Assembly (NCBI RefSeq): GCF_001618385.1
Contig: NZ_BDCR01000001.1
Coordinates: 372,001 to 436,000, forward strand
Direction: 5' to 3'
From: Paludibacter jiangxiensis
GTDB lineage: Bacteria; Bacteroidota; Bacteroidia; Bacteroidales; Paludibacteraceae
DNA: 64,000 bases
Of this stretch, positions 46,317 through 55,640 are shown piece by piece; position 1 is the first letter of the stretch; each line of letters starts with the position of its first letter. Under the pieces are notes generated by a model, which was not told the origin of the DNA, searched no databases, and was given only the letters and a program-made list of their open reading frames with translations. The position numbers were made by a program, and so were the translations under genes.

Positions 46317-47760
46317 CTTATTAGGTATTTGCTCAATTGCAGCCATGTGTTTGTTCCCTTCTTTCGGTTTTTCAGCCTCTGGCGTTACTAAAAAAATATC
46401 GAAATCAACGGTGTACACTACTGCGGAGAATACTCCGCTGAAAATCACACAGACCGGAACATTGCAATTTAATCAAGCCAAACAGCCTCTCGAGAAAGAA
46501 ATTTGGATATTCATAGATCCGGCTCAAAAATTTCAATCAATAGTGGGCATTGGAGGCGCCATAACCGATGCGGCCGCCGAAACATTTGCAAAGCTGCCGG
46601 AATCCGCTCAAAAAGAGTTATTAACTGCTTTTTACGACCCTAAAAACGGGCTTGGTTATTCTATAGTACGAACCAATATAGGCAGTTGTGATTTTTCGAG
46701 TGATAGTTATTCTTATGTTGCCAACAACGACGAACAACTCAAGACATTCAGTGTTTCTCACGATGAAAAGTACAAAATTCCGCTCCTCAAAAAAGCAATT
46801 GCTACCGCCGGCGGTAAGCTACCTCTATTTGTCAGCCCATGGTCTCCTCCTGCATGGATGAAAGATAATAATGACTTACTTCATGGAGGGAAATTGCTGC
46901 CAAAATACCGCCAATTATGGGCAAACTACCTTATCAAATTCATTAAAACATACGAGCAAAAGGGAATGCCGGTCTGGGGGGTATCTGTACAAAACGAACC
47001 GATGGCAGTACAAACCTGGGAATCCTGCATTTTCACCGCCGACGAAGAGCGTGATTTTATAAAGAATTTCATTGGCCCGACTTTGGAGAAATCGGGCATG
47101 AAAAATATCAAACTATTAGCCTGGGATCACAACCGAGATCTGCTTTATCATCGTGCAAGCACCATCATGGCTGATCCGCAAGCAGCCAAATACATTTGGG
47201 GGTTCGGTTATCACTGGTACGAAACCTGGAGTGGTAGCGGCATGCAATTCGAGAACCTAAAAAGAGTAAAAGAAGCATTTCCATCGAAGAATTTACTATT
47301 CTCAGAGGGCTGCATTGAAAAATATGATGCTTCAAAAACAAAAGAATGGTGGTTGGGTGAACGGTACGGAAAGGCCATGATAAACGATTTCAACAACGGG
47401 AATAGCGGATGGGTGGACTGGAATATTCTCCTCGATCAAAACGGAGGGCCCAACCATGTTGGTAACTTCTGTTATGCACCTGTGCATGCAGATACAAACA
47501 CAGGAAAACTAACATACACCAATATTTTTTATTATCAGGGTCATTTTTCAAAGTTTGTAAAACCCGGAGCCAAACGAATTGCCTGTTCGACAACACGGGA
47601 TCAACTGCTCGCAACTGCATTCCTCAACAAAGACGGAAAAATTGTTGTAATCGCAATGAATCCAACCGACAATCCGATGGATTACAACCTCTTTATTGAA
47701 GGTGTTACAGCGCCGGTAAAATGCTTGCCTCACTCAATTTCCACATTAATTATAGAATGA
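46306..47760 (+). CDS. GH30 glycoside hydrolase, secreted
   Basis: 484 residues with a signal peptide (MKANLLGICSIAAMCLFPSF) and no lipobox, so probably periplasmic. GH30 landmarks: IVGIGGAITDAAAETFAKLP, SIVRTNIGSCDFSSDSYSYV, FVSPWSPPAWMKDNNDLLHG, acid/base Glu231 in SVQNEPMAVQTWESC and nucleophile Glu334 in LFSEGCIEKYD. It differs from the GH30 before it (PQNEP versus VQNEP context), and resembles the glucosylceramidase/beta-1,6-glucanase branch (subfamilies 1/3). Together the two would handle 1,6-linked branches. The gene is 133 bases behind the first GH30. Confidence 0.9.
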   Translation: MKANLLGICSIAAMCLFPSFGFSASGVTKKISKSTVYTTAENTPLKITQTGTLQFNQAKQPLEKEIWIFIDPAQKFQSIVGIGGAITDAAAETFAKLPESAQKELLTAFYDPKNGLGYSIVRTNIGSCDFSSDSYSYVANNDEQLKTFSVSHDEKYKIPLLKKAIATAGGKLPLFVSPWSPPAWMKDNNDLLHGGKLLPKYRQLWANYLIKFIKTYEQKGMPVWGVSVQNEPMAVQTWESCIFTADEERDFIKNFIGPTLEKSGMKNIKLLAWDHNRDLLYHRASTIMADPQAAKYIWGFGYHWYETWSGSGMQFENLKRVKEAFPSKNLLFSEGCIEKYDASKTKEWWLGERYGKAMINDFNNGNSGWVDWNILLDQNGGPNHVGNFCYAPVHADTNTGKLTYTNIFYYQGHFSKFVKPGAKRIACSTTRDQLLATAFLNKDGKIVVIAMNPTDNPMDYNLFIEGVTAPVKCLPHSISTLIIE

Positions 47761-47807
47761 TGCTAATAGGTTATTTGGGCAATTAATGATTGTGTTGCAT
47801 CAACTCT

Positions 47808-47856
47808 AAGTTGGCATAGCCAGCGTTTTGTAAGTGTTTTGCTGGCTAGCCAACTT
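47808..47856 (+). terminator. Large hairpin after second GH30
   Basis: AAGTTGGC-A-TAGCCAGC (47808-47824) pairs with GCTGGCTA-GCCAACTT (47841-47856), a 16-bp stem with one bulged base. A T-rich stretch follows but is not immediate. It separates the GH30 gene from the GH16 gene, which has its own -7 box. Confidence 0.6.
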
Positions 47857-47884
47857 TCATCAATAGTTTTAATTTTTAAATTTC

Positions 47885-47892
47885 TATATTTG
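47885..47892 (+). promoter_or_regulatory. Putative -7 box of GH16 gene
   Basis: TATATTTG is a full match to TAnnTTTG, 52 bases before the ATG at 47944. The -33 region is only T-rich. Suggests the last part of the locus can be transcribed independently. Confidence 0.4.
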
Positions 47893-47943
47893 CTTATCAA
47901 AATGACCTTGGACACATCCCCGGACTATAAAATACGCTATTTT

Positions 47944-49011
47944 ATGAAGTCATTCATTTTAACCTTCTTTGCCGCATTTTTATTTGTATCGTGCAGCAAA
48001 TCAGAACCAACGATTCAGAACTCAACTTATGTTTTGAGTACCGACATTACATACACAACGGTTAACAAGACCGACAGCGTTAACTATATTGTTTTAAAGG
48101 CAAAAACGCAAGGGACCAGCACCTCTATAGCATGGGATTTCGGGGACGGGGAATCACAATCAGGAGATTCTATCATAAAGCATTACTTTCCTAAAAAAGG
48201 CACCTATTCCATCAAACTGACAGTGACCGATTTTCTCGGCACAACAGCTTCGGCAACTAAAGACATTGCAATAACTGCCGACGATCCGGCCTATGTTCCC
48301 CACAAATTGATTTGGAGCGACGAATTTGACGGTACAACCCTCAACACATCGAACTGGGTCAATGAAACCAATATCGACGTCAACAACGAGTGGCAGAAAT
48401 ACACCAACGGAGATAACCTGACAATAAAAGACGGCATCCTTACCATAACAGCAAAAAAGGTAGGAACCGGACAAAAGAAGGGAGATTACACTTCAGGACG
48501 CATTAATTCGAACGGCTTAAGAACATTCCTGTACGGACGGATGGAAATCAAAGCAAAACTACCCGCCGGAAGAGGAACCTGGCCTGCTACCTGGATGCTA
48601 GGTGCAAATATAGCCACTGCAGGTTGGCCTGGCTGCGGCGAGCTCGATATCATGGAACATGTAGGTTACAATCCACTGTGGGTGAAAGGATCAATCCATA
48701 CTCCATCCAGTTATGGCAATACAGTGAATAATGCCGATTACAAACTGACCGATTGCGAGTCGGCTTTTCACACTTACGGAATGACCTGGACTCCTTCAAA
48801 AATTGAATATTACGTTGACGATCCCGATCATCCTTTCTATACATACAGTCCGGCGGTAAAAAATGCCTCCAACTGGCCTTTCAACAAACCCTGTTTCTTC
48901 ATTCTTAACCTTGCCATCGGAGGTGATTGGGGCGGCGCACAAGGAGTGGACGACTCCATTTTCCCTTGTTCGATGCAGGTTGACTATGTGAGGGTTTATA
49001 ATTACAAATAA
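47944..49011 (+). CDS. GH16 endo-beta-glucanase lipoprotein (laminarinase-like)
   Basis: 355 residues from the ATG at 47944 (MKSFILTFFAAFLFVSC, lipobox FVSC). Residues about 25-115 are a PKD-type beta-sandwich (IAWDFGDGESQSGDSI), and about 118-355 a GH16 beta-jelly roll: WSDEFDGTTLNTSNWVNETN, GRMEIKAKLPAGRGTWPATW, and the catalytic CGELDIMEH with nucleophile Glu233 and acid/base Glu238. The extra residue in ExDxxE marks the laminarinase/beta-1,3-glucanase branch (GH16_3). As a lipoprotein it is likely the surface endo-enzyme that first cuts the polymer. Confidence 0.92.
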   Translation: MKSFILTFFAAFLFVSCSKSEPTIQNSTYVLSTDITYTTVNKTDSVNYIVLKAKTQGTSTSIAWDFGDGESQSGDSIIKHYFPKKGTYSIKLTVTDFLGTTASATKDIAITADDPAYVPHKLIWSDEFDGTTLNTSNWVNETNIDVNNEWQKYTNGDNLTIKDGILTITAKKVGTGQKKGDYTSGRINSNGLRTFLYGRMEIKAKLPAGRGTWPATWMLGANIATAGWPGCGELDIMEHVGYNPLWVKGSIHTPSSYGNTVNNADYKLTDCESAFHTYGMTWTPSKIEYYVDDPDHPFYTYSPAVKNASNWPFNKPCFFILNLAIGGDWGGAQGVDDSIFPCSMQVDYVRVYNYK

Positions 49012-49075
49012 ATGGAGCTTATGAATTAAACTGAGGAATCAGTTCATTTTCAACAATATCTCTAATACTATTCCC

Positions 49076-50698
49076 ATGAAACGCTCTCTGCTGTTAACCA
49101 CTATTTTGCTTGCAGGCCTATCTCCGGTGTTTTCTCAAACCGGAAATAATGAAACAGCAATAGTTTCAGGCAACAGCAAAGCAGTAGTTCAGACCGACTG
49201 TGGGAAGGTGAGGGGTTTCATACACAAAGGCACCTTTATATTCAAAGGCATACCTTACGCCGAAGCCGAGCGTTTTATGCCTCCTGTCAGGGTTAAAAAC
49301 TGGGATGGAATACGCAGTTCAATGACATACGGGCCGGTTTGTCCGCTTGAACCGATGAACAGTGTAAACGATGAAAGCGAATTTATTTTTCATCATGACT
49401 GGGGTTATCAAAACGAAGATTGTCTGCGCTTGAATATATGGGCTCAGGGAATAAATGACACTAACAAACGTCCGGTGATGGTATGGCTTCACGGAGGAGG
49501 ATACAGTGCGGGATCATCGCAGGAATTGCCTTCTTATGATGGCGAAAACCTGAGTAAAAAAGGTGACATTGTGCTCGTATCCATCAATCACAGACTGAAT
49601 GTTCTCGGATTTCTTGACCTTTCGGCGTACGGAGAAAAATATCATCAATCTGCCAATGTTGGCATGATGGATATTGTAGCAGCGTTGCAATGGATTAAAA
49701 ACAATATTGCGCAATTCGGAGGCGACCCGGACAACGTTACTATTTTCGGACAATCGGGCGGTGGCGGCAAAGTGATTACTCTGATGAATGCTCCATCAGC
49801 AAAGGGATTGTTTCATAAAGCCATTTCTCAAAGTGGAGTTGTATCCAATTTCAGAGAACCTGCCATCACAAAACAAATTAGCGCAGAAGTACTAACCGAG
49901 CTTAAACTAAACCCTTCTCAGGTCGATTCTCTGCAGAAAATACCGTATAATATACTCATTGCCGCGTCGAAAAAAGCAATTGCGAAAGTTCAGCAGAAGT
50001 TGGCATCTGAAGGAAAAATCAGCGGTGACGTCAATATTGGATGGAGTCCCGTGCTCGATGGCTTCTTCCTCCACTACCAGCCTTCCGATGCGAAGGCAAC
50101 CGCTATCTCGAAGGAGATCCCGCTACTTATAGGATCGACGAAAAACGAGTTTATTCCCTCGTTAAGTAACCCAAAATTACGACACGGCACCATTGCTGAT
50201 ATTACATCATACATCAACAACATCTATAAAGACAAAGCCGAAGCCTACATTGACGCCGTAAAGCAAGCTTACCCCGGAGACAATCGTCCATCCGACCTTA
50301 TTGACATTGACCTCCGCTTCAGAGCTGGAGTATTATCTGAAGCCAAATTAAAATCAACGACAGGCTCAGCACCGGTTTACATGTATCTGTTCGGATGGCA
50401 ATCGCCTGTGATGGATGGTGATTATAAAGCCATGCACTGCTTCGAACTTCCATTTGTATTCAACAATATCGGTCGTTGCGAAGAAATGACAGGAGGAGGG
50501 AAAGCCGCTTATGAGCTTGCAGATAAAATCAGTCAGGCATGGATCAATTTTGCACGAACAGGAAATCCCAACCACAAAGGGTTGCCCGAATGGCCGGTTT
50601 ATTCCGTTGAAAACGGTGCTTTAATGTATTTCGATAACAAATGTGTGGTAAAAAACCACCACGACGACTGCTTAATGAATCTAACGACCAAAAAATAA
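49076..50698 (+). CDS. Type B carboxylesterase, secreted
   Basis: 540 residues with a signal peptide (MKRSLLLTTILLAGLSPVFS). An alpha/beta-hydrolase of the carboxylesterase type B family: GTFIFKGIPYAEAERFMPP, the oxyanion-hole VWLHGGGYSAGSS, nucleophile Ser227 in FGQSGGGGKV, Glu in STKNEFIPS and His454 in KAMHCFELPFVFNN. The nucleophile elbow reads GQSGG rather than the usual GESAG. It probably removes acyl groups from the glycan or a linked molecule so that the glycosidases can act. It ends 4 bases before the GH3 gene, so they are coupled. Confidence 0.88.
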   Translation: MKRSLLLTTILLAGLSPVFSQTGNNETAIVSGNSKAVVQTDCGKVRGFIHKGTFIFKGIPYAEAERFMPPVRVKNWDGIRSSMTYGPVCPLEPMNSVNDESEFIFHHDWGYQNEDCLRLNIWAQGINDTNKRPVMVWLHGGGYSAGSSQELPSYDGENLSKKGDIVLVSINHRLNVLGFLDLSAYGEKYHQSANVGMMDIVAALQWIKNNIAQFGGDPDNVTIFGQSGGGGKVITLMNAPSAKGLFHKAISQSGVVSNFREPAITKQISAEVLTELKLNPSQVDSLQKIPYNILIAASKKAIAKVQQKLASEGKISGDVNIGWSPVLDGFFLHYQPSDAKATAISKEIPLLIGSTKNEFIPSLSNPKLRHGTIADITSYINNIYKDKAEAYIDAVKQAYPGDNRPSDLIDIDLRFRAGVLSEAKLKSTTGSAPVYMYLFGWQSPVMDGDYKAMHCFELPFVFNNIGRCEEMTGGGKAAYELADKISQAWINFARTGNPNHKGLPEWPVYSVENGALMYFDNKCVVKNHHDDCLMNLTTKK

Positions 50699-50702
50699 CG
50701 AC

Positions 50703-53066
50703 ATGAAGACCTTAAAAAATGCGCTTATTGCAACATCTGTTGCCGTGCTATCTGTTGGCATAGCCCCCTTAACCAAAGCTCAGCAGAGTTTTGACGTAAA
50801 AAAGGTAGTATCTTCTATGACCTTAGAAGAAAAAGCCTCTCTGGTTGTAGGCAAAGGGATGCAAATGGATCCCTCTGTGAAGCAAACCGCACCTGTTGTC
50901 GGCCATACCGATCAATTAGTACCCGGGGCTGCCGGAATCTCGGCTTCATTCCCTAAATATGGCATCACCCCGATGGTACTGGCTGACGGGCCTGCCGGGT
51001 TGCGCATTGAACCTAAACGTAAAAATGACAAAGCCACTTATTACTGCACAGCATTTCCGGTGGCTACCGTTCTGGCCTCTTCGTGGGACATTGATTTGGT
51101 AAAACGTGTGGGCATGGCTATGGGCAACGAAGTGCACGAGTACGGTGCGGATATTTTGTTAGCTCCGGCACTCAACATACACCGCAATCCACTTTGCGGA
51201 CGCAATTTTGAATATTATTCCGAAGATCCGGTTGTGGCTGGAAATATTGCCGCTGCAATGGTCAATGGTGTTCAGTCACAAGGCGTGGGCACCTCCATCA
51301 AACACTTTGCCGCCAACAATCAGGAAACCAACCGCAACACGGTGAATAACCTCATGAGTGAACGTGCAATACGGGAAATCTACCTTGAAGGATTCAGAAT
51401 TGCGGTTCAAAAATCGCAACCATGGACAGTCATGTCTTCCTACAATTTAATAAACGGGACTTACACCTCTGAAAGTTACGACCTGCTCACTACTATTCTT
51501 CGTGACGAATGGGGATTCAAGGGGTTTGTAATGACAGACTGGTTTGGAGGCTTAGACCCTGTGGCTCAGATGAAAGCCGGCAATGACATGATTATGCCCG
51601 GTATGCCGAAACAATCTACTGCAATTATCGAGGCTGTAAAATCAGGCAAATTATCGATGCAGGAACTGGACAGAAATTGCGAACGCATACTGAATATCAT
51701 GCTACTATCTCCGCATTTCCAAAATTACAAGTTCTCAAACCATCCGGATCTGAACGCTCACGCATTGGTAACACGTCAAGCAGCAACCGACGGCATGGTA
51801 TTGCTCAAGAATGAGAAAGCGACATTACCAATTGCCGGTTCTGTAAAAAAAATAGCCCTATTAGGAAACACTTCTTACGCCATTATCAAAGGCGGAACAG
51901 GCAGTGGAAATGTAAATGCAGCTTATAGTATCGATCTGTTGCAGGGTCTTGATAACGCTGGTTACAAAATTAGCCCGTCGTTAAAAGAGAGTTATTTGAA
52001 CTTCCTCAAAGCCGAAAAAGCAAAGTTACCCAAATTGAGTGCCAATGATATGATGTTCGGGCACATAACACACATTGGTGAAATGCCCGTTAACCAGGCT
52101 AAAGCAGCAATTTTAGCTGCAGAAAACGACATTGCCCTGATAACCATCGGTCGCAACTCGGGCGAAGGTATCGACCGGAAAGTTGACGGTGATTTCAACC
52201 TGACAAAGAAAGAAATGAGCCTTTTGACCGAAATATCGGCAGCATTCCATGCCAAAGGCAAAAAGGTGATTGTTGTTCTCAATATTGGCGGGGTTATTGA
52301 AGTTGCCAGTTGGAGAAACTTAGCAGATGCAATCTTATTGGCATGGCAACCGGGTCAGGAAGCCGGTAACTCTATTGCTGATGTATTGAGTGGAAAAGTA
52401 AACCCGTCGGGAAAACTGACATCGACCTTTCCAATGTCATACAAAGATGTTCCCTCTTCGAAAAGTTTTCCGGGCATAGAATTACCCAACCCGCATCCGA
52501 AGGCTGCCGTAAGTGATTTTCTTTCGGCAAAACCGGCAGAATCTACATATGATGACGGCATTTACGTAGGATATCGCTATTATAACACCTTCAAAGTACC
52601 TGTAGCCTACGAATTCGGTTACGGATTATCATATACTACATTTACTTACAGTAACCTCTCGCTTAGCAGCAATACATTCAGCAATGCTATTACAGCCACC
52701 GTCACAATCAAAAACACCGGTAATGTCGCTGGTCGCGAAGTAATACAATTCTATTTAAGTGCTCCGGCCTCATCACTCGACAAACCAAATGAAGAGCTGA
52801 AGGATTTTACCAAAACATCTATGCTAAAACCTGGCGAGTCTCAACAAATTACGTTTACGATTTCTCCACGCGATCTTGCCTCGTTCAATACGGCGGCTTC
52901 TTCTTGGATAGCTGATGCCGGAACTTACACTGTCAAAATCGGAGCTTCTTCCAGAGACTTCCGTCAAACAGCTACATTTTCCCTGCCAACGGAAATAGTA
53001 GTAGAAAAAGCCCACAAAGCGTTGGCGCCATCGCGTACTTTCAATGAACTAAAGCCTCAAAAATAG
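50703..53066 (+). CDS. GH3 beta-glucosidase, periplasmic
   Basis: 787 residues with a signal peptide (MKTLKNALIATSVAVLSVGI...TKAQ). Three domains: a barrel (about 30-345) with ADGPAGLRIEPKRK, KHFAANNQETNRNTVNNLMS and nucleophile Asp279 in FVMTDWFGG; an alpha/beta sandwich (about 365-600) with the acid/base region GRNSGEGIDRKVDGDFNL; and a fibronectin-III-like C-terminal domain (about 670-765, NTGNVAGREVIQFYLSAP). It releases glucose from the ends of imported beta-gluco-oligosaccharides. A short hairpin at 53122 follows. Confidence 0.93.
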   Translation: MKTLKNALIATSVAVLSVGIAPLTKAQQSFDVKKVVSSMTLEEKASLVVGKGMQMDPSVKQTAPVVGHTDQLVPGAAGISASFPKYGITPMVLADGPAGLRIEPKRKNDKATYYCTAFPVATVLASSWDIDLVKRVGMAMGNEVHEYGADILLAPALNIHRNPLCGRNFEYYSEDPVVAGNIAAAMVNGVQSQGVGTSIKHFAANNQETNRNTVNNLMSERAIREIYLEGFRIAVQKSQPWTVMSSYNLINGTYTSESYDLLTTILRDEWGFKGFVMTDWFGGLDPVAQMKAGNDMIMPGMPKQSTAIIEAVKSGKLSMQELDRNCERILNIMLLSPHFQNYKFSNHPDLNAHALVTRQAATDGMVLLKNEKATLPIAGSVKKIALLGNTSYAIIKGGTGSGNVNAAYSIDLLQGLDNAGYKISPSLKESYLNFLKAEKAKLPKLSANDMMFGHITHIGEMPVNQAKAAILAAENDIALITIGRNSGEGIDRKVDGDFNLTKKEMSLLTEISAAFHAKGKKVIVVLNIGGVIEVASWRNLADAILLAWQPGQEAGNSIADVLSGKVNPSGKLTSTFPMSYKDVPSSKSFPGIELPNPHPKAAVSDFLSAKPAESTYDDGIYVGYRYYNTFKVPVAYEFGYGLSYTTFTYSNLSLSSNTFSNAITATVTIKNTGNVAGREVIQFYLSAPASSLDKPNEELKDFTKTSMLKPGESQQITFTISPRDLASFNTAASSWIADAGTYTVKIGASSRDFRQTATFSLPTEIVVEKAHKALAPSRTFNELKPQK

Positions 53067-53121
53067 AGACTCATCTAAAGAGAATATTCCTATCATTTTT
53101 CAAACGTTTTTGCTGTAGTGT

Positions 53122-53143
53122 CCGGCCTCCATTCAGGAGCCGG
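53122..53143 (+). terminator. Short hairpin after GH3 gene
   Basis: CCGG-C-CTCC pairs with GGAG-CCGG around ATTCA. No T-run follows, so its role as a terminator is doubtful. Confidence 0.4.
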
Positions 53144-53261
53144 GCATTCGGCAAAAGATCTATGCAAGACAGTTGTACCGGCTTGTACAGTTCGTTTTGT
53201 GCCTTTATAATTTATCACGTAACAAATAAATTTTCTTCAACTTCATAAAATTTCAGGAATC

Positions 53262-54515
53262 ATGTCCAAACATTTTTTATTCCGTTTCGTTCTATTATTT
53301 GCCCTGTTTTCTGGCAGCATTGTAATTATGGCAACACCTCCAAAGCAGAGCAGTTCCAAATTTTTCAGAGTCGACGGACAGCAATTGAAGGCTCCCAACG
53401 GTAAACCGTTCCTTATTCAGGGTATCAATCTTGGCAACTGGGTGAATCCTGAAGGGTATATGTTTCTCTTTAATAACGTAAGCTCTTTTCGTCTGATTGA
53501 TCAGGCGCTTAAAGAACTGGTAGGTGCCGATGAGACGAACCGTTTCTGGCAACAGTTTCAGGACAGCTATATCACAAAAGCGGACATTCATTACATCCGT
53601 CAGACGGGCATGAATTCCATCCGGCTGCCGTTTCACTACAAACTCTTCACCAGAGAAGATTACATGGGAGCCAACAATGAAAACCGTGGCTTTGAACTGA
53701 TTGACCGTGTCATCGGGTGGTGTAAAGCTGAAGGTCTATCGGTTATCCTGGATATGCACGATGCTCCAGGCGGGCAAACCGGCGACAATATCGACGATAG
53801 CTATGGCTATCCCTATTTGTTTGAAAACAAAAATGATCAGGCACTGTTTTGTTCTATTTGGAAACGAATTGCGAAAAACTATGCCAACGAAACAGCGATA
53901 ATTGGATATGACCTGCTGAACGAACCAATAGCTCATTACTTTTCCAATAAAGACGAACTGAACAAGCTTTTAGAACCGATTTACAAGATGGCCACTGCTT
54001 CGATTCGTGAAGTTGACAAAAACCACATTGTTATTTTAGGTGGCGCTCAATGGGATGGGAATTTTACGGTGTTCAACGATTGGAAATTTGATGATCAAAT
54101 GATGTACACCTGCCATCGTTACTGGTGTGATACGTTACAGGCAAATGTTCAGGATTTCGTGGACTTTCGGAATAAAACCAATCGCCCGATTTACATGGGA
54201 GAAACCGGGGAAAACACCGACATATGGGTTAATGCTTATCGCAAATTACTCGAAACGAACAATATTGGATGGCACTTCTGGCCATACAAAAAGCTTGAAA
54301 AAACAAGCTGTATGGTATCTGTAAAACCTCCGGTGGGATGGGATAAAATTGTAGAGTTTACAAAGAAAGACCGGAGTAGTTTTGAGAAGATTAGAGAAGT
54401 AAAACCGTCAGTAACAGAAACAAGGGCAATTCTGAAACAGCTACTTGAAAATATTAAGTTCGAAAACTGTTTGAAGAACGACGGGTATATTAAAGCATTA
54501 GGAAAACAGCCCTAA
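53262..54515 (+). CDS. GH5 glycoside hydrolase, secreted
   Basis: 417 residues with a signal peptide (MSKHFLFRFVLLFALFSGSI, cleavage near ATPP). A single GH5 barrel: LIQGINLGNWVNPEGYMF, MNSIRLPFHYKLF, ILDMHDAPGGQTGDN, acid/base Glu221 in YDLLNEPIAHYFS, CHRYWCDT and nucleophile Glu314 in YMGETGENTDIW. The long substrate loops and GNWVNPEG opening resemble exo-beta-1,3-glucanase-type GH5 enzymes and differ from the cellulase-like GH5 at 5832. It fits a glucan PUL as a side-chain or end-acting enzyme; the exact linkage is unknown. It is the last gene of the locus. Confidence 0.85.
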   Translation: MSKHFLFRFVLLFALFSGSIVIMATPPKQSSSKFFRVDGQQLKAPNGKPFLIQGINLGNWVNPEGYMFLFNNVSSFRLIDQALKELVGADETNRFWQQFQDSYITKADIHYIRQTGMNSIRLPFHYKLFTREDYMGANNENRGFELIDRVIGWCKAEGLSVILDMHDAPGGQTGDNIDDSYGYPYLFENKNDQALFCSIWKRIAKNYANETAIIGYDLLNEPIAHYFSNKDELNKLLEPIYKMATASIREVDKNHIVILGGAQWDGNFTVFNDWKFDDQMMYTCHRYWCDTLQANVQDFVDFRNKTNRPIYMGETGENTDIWVNAYRKLLETNNIGWHFWPYKKLEKTSCMVSVKPPVGWDKIVEFTKKDRSSFEKIREVKPSVTETRAILKQLLENIKFENCLKNDGYIKALGKQP

Positions 54516-54530
54516 ATCGCTTCTAAAAGT

Positions 54531-54570
54531 AAATGAGGATGTCCCGAATGAACAAGGGACATCCTCATTT
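54531..54570. terminator. Convergent terminator at PUL end
   Basis: A perfect 15-bp stem: AAATGAGGATGTCCC (54531-54545) with GGGACATCCTCATTT (54556-54570), then TGTTATTT. Works on both strands between the GH5 gene and the TerC-family gene. Confidence 0.85.
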
Positions 54571-54575
54571 GTTAT

Positions 54576-55628
54576 TTATGCATTGTTTTCTTTCTGAGGG
54601 AAAATAACAGAAGCCAGTATACTTATACCCAGAATACCTACCACAGCAAAGAGAGAGGGAACCGTTTCTATGTGAACATGGAAAATACTTCCCAACAACA
54701 TCTTTACGCCAATAAATGTAAGCAGGACAGCCAACCCGATTTTCAGATAGTGGAAGAGATTCATAACATTAGAGATGAGAAAGAATAACGATCTCAGACC
54801 AAGAATCGCACAAATATTAGATGCAAACACAATGTATGGATCTTTGGTGATTGAGAAAATTGCGGGAACCGAATCAACAGCAAACAAAACATCCGAAAAT
54901 TCGACAACAAAAACGACTAAAAGCAACGGTGTAATCATGCGTTTCCCGTCAATCTTAGTAAAGAAATTATCCTTTACAAAATGAGGGTGTACGGCAAAGT
55001 ATTTAGAGGCGAACCGTACAATCGGATGTTTTGACACGTTGATCTTCTCCTCTTTGTCTTTATCGACATACATCTTAATTCCCGTAAACACCAACAGCGC
55101 TCCAAAAATCCACATCACCCACTCGAAACGTTGAATAAGAGCCGCACTCAGGAATATAAAGATAAATCTCATAACAATTGCTCCCAAGATGCCCCAAAAC
55201 AAAACTCTGTGATAATATGCCTTTGGCACACTAAAGCTCATAAATATCATGATAATCACGAAGATATTATCGACAGAAAGGGCATACTCAATAAGATAAC
55301 CTGTCAGAAATTCCAGTGAAAGCGCTTTGCGGTAGATTCCCAGATTAGTATCCAAATCCAATGCCGGATTCAAATTAAGTCCGTGACCATGAAGCTGATT
55401 CAGTTCCTGAAGTCTGGCAAACGAATCGACACTGTGAATCATGTCCCCGTACGCCCCAATAAAAAGGTAAATGCAGAACGACAGCAGTGTCCAGACAATT
55501 GTCCAAATAGTTGCCTCCTTAAAAGACACCTCATGACTGTGTCGGTTAAACAAGCCCAAATCAATTGCTAAAACGACAAATATAAGAGAAAGGAATCCTC
55601 CGAAAAAGATAAATTCGTGACCGTTCAT
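54576..55628 (-). CDS. TerC/Alx-family membrane protein
   Basis: 350 residues with about nine membrane helices. It has the TerC-family features: an N-terminal helix with an acidic residue (FVVLAIDLGLFNRHSHEVSF), EYALSVDNIFVIIMIFMSF, and VVEFSDVLFAVDSVPAIFSI, whose membrane-embedded acidic residues are the conserved core. In E. coli the relative Alx exports manganese and helps metal loading of secreted proteins; TerC proteins are also linked to tellurite resistance. The size fits Alx. Metal ion export across the inner membrane is the likely role. It ends 5 bases from a convergent terminator. Confidence 0.88.
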   Translation of the reverse strand: MNGHEFIFFGGFLSLIFVVLAIDLGLFNRHSHEVSFKEATIWTIVWTLLSFCIYLFIGAYGDMIHSVDSFARLQELNQLHGHGLNLNPALDLDTNLGIYRKALSLEFLTGYLIEYALSVDNIFVIIMIFMSFSVPKAYYHRVLFWGILGAIVMRFIFIFLSAALIQRFEWVMWIFGALLVFTGIKMYVDKDKEEKINVSKHPIVRFASKYFAVHPHFVKDNFFTKIDGKRMITPLLLVVFVVEFSDVLFAVDSVPAIFSITKDPYIVFASNICAILGLRSLFFLISNVMNLFHYLKIGLAVLLTFIGVKMLLGSIFHVHIETVPSLFAVVGILGISILASVIFPQKENNA

Positions 55629-55640
55629 TATGAATTAGTA

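Noticed and set aside
44712-47760. The two GH30 genes as a simple tandem duplication
   Set aside because: Their catalytic contexts and N-termini differ, so they look like separate subfamilies.
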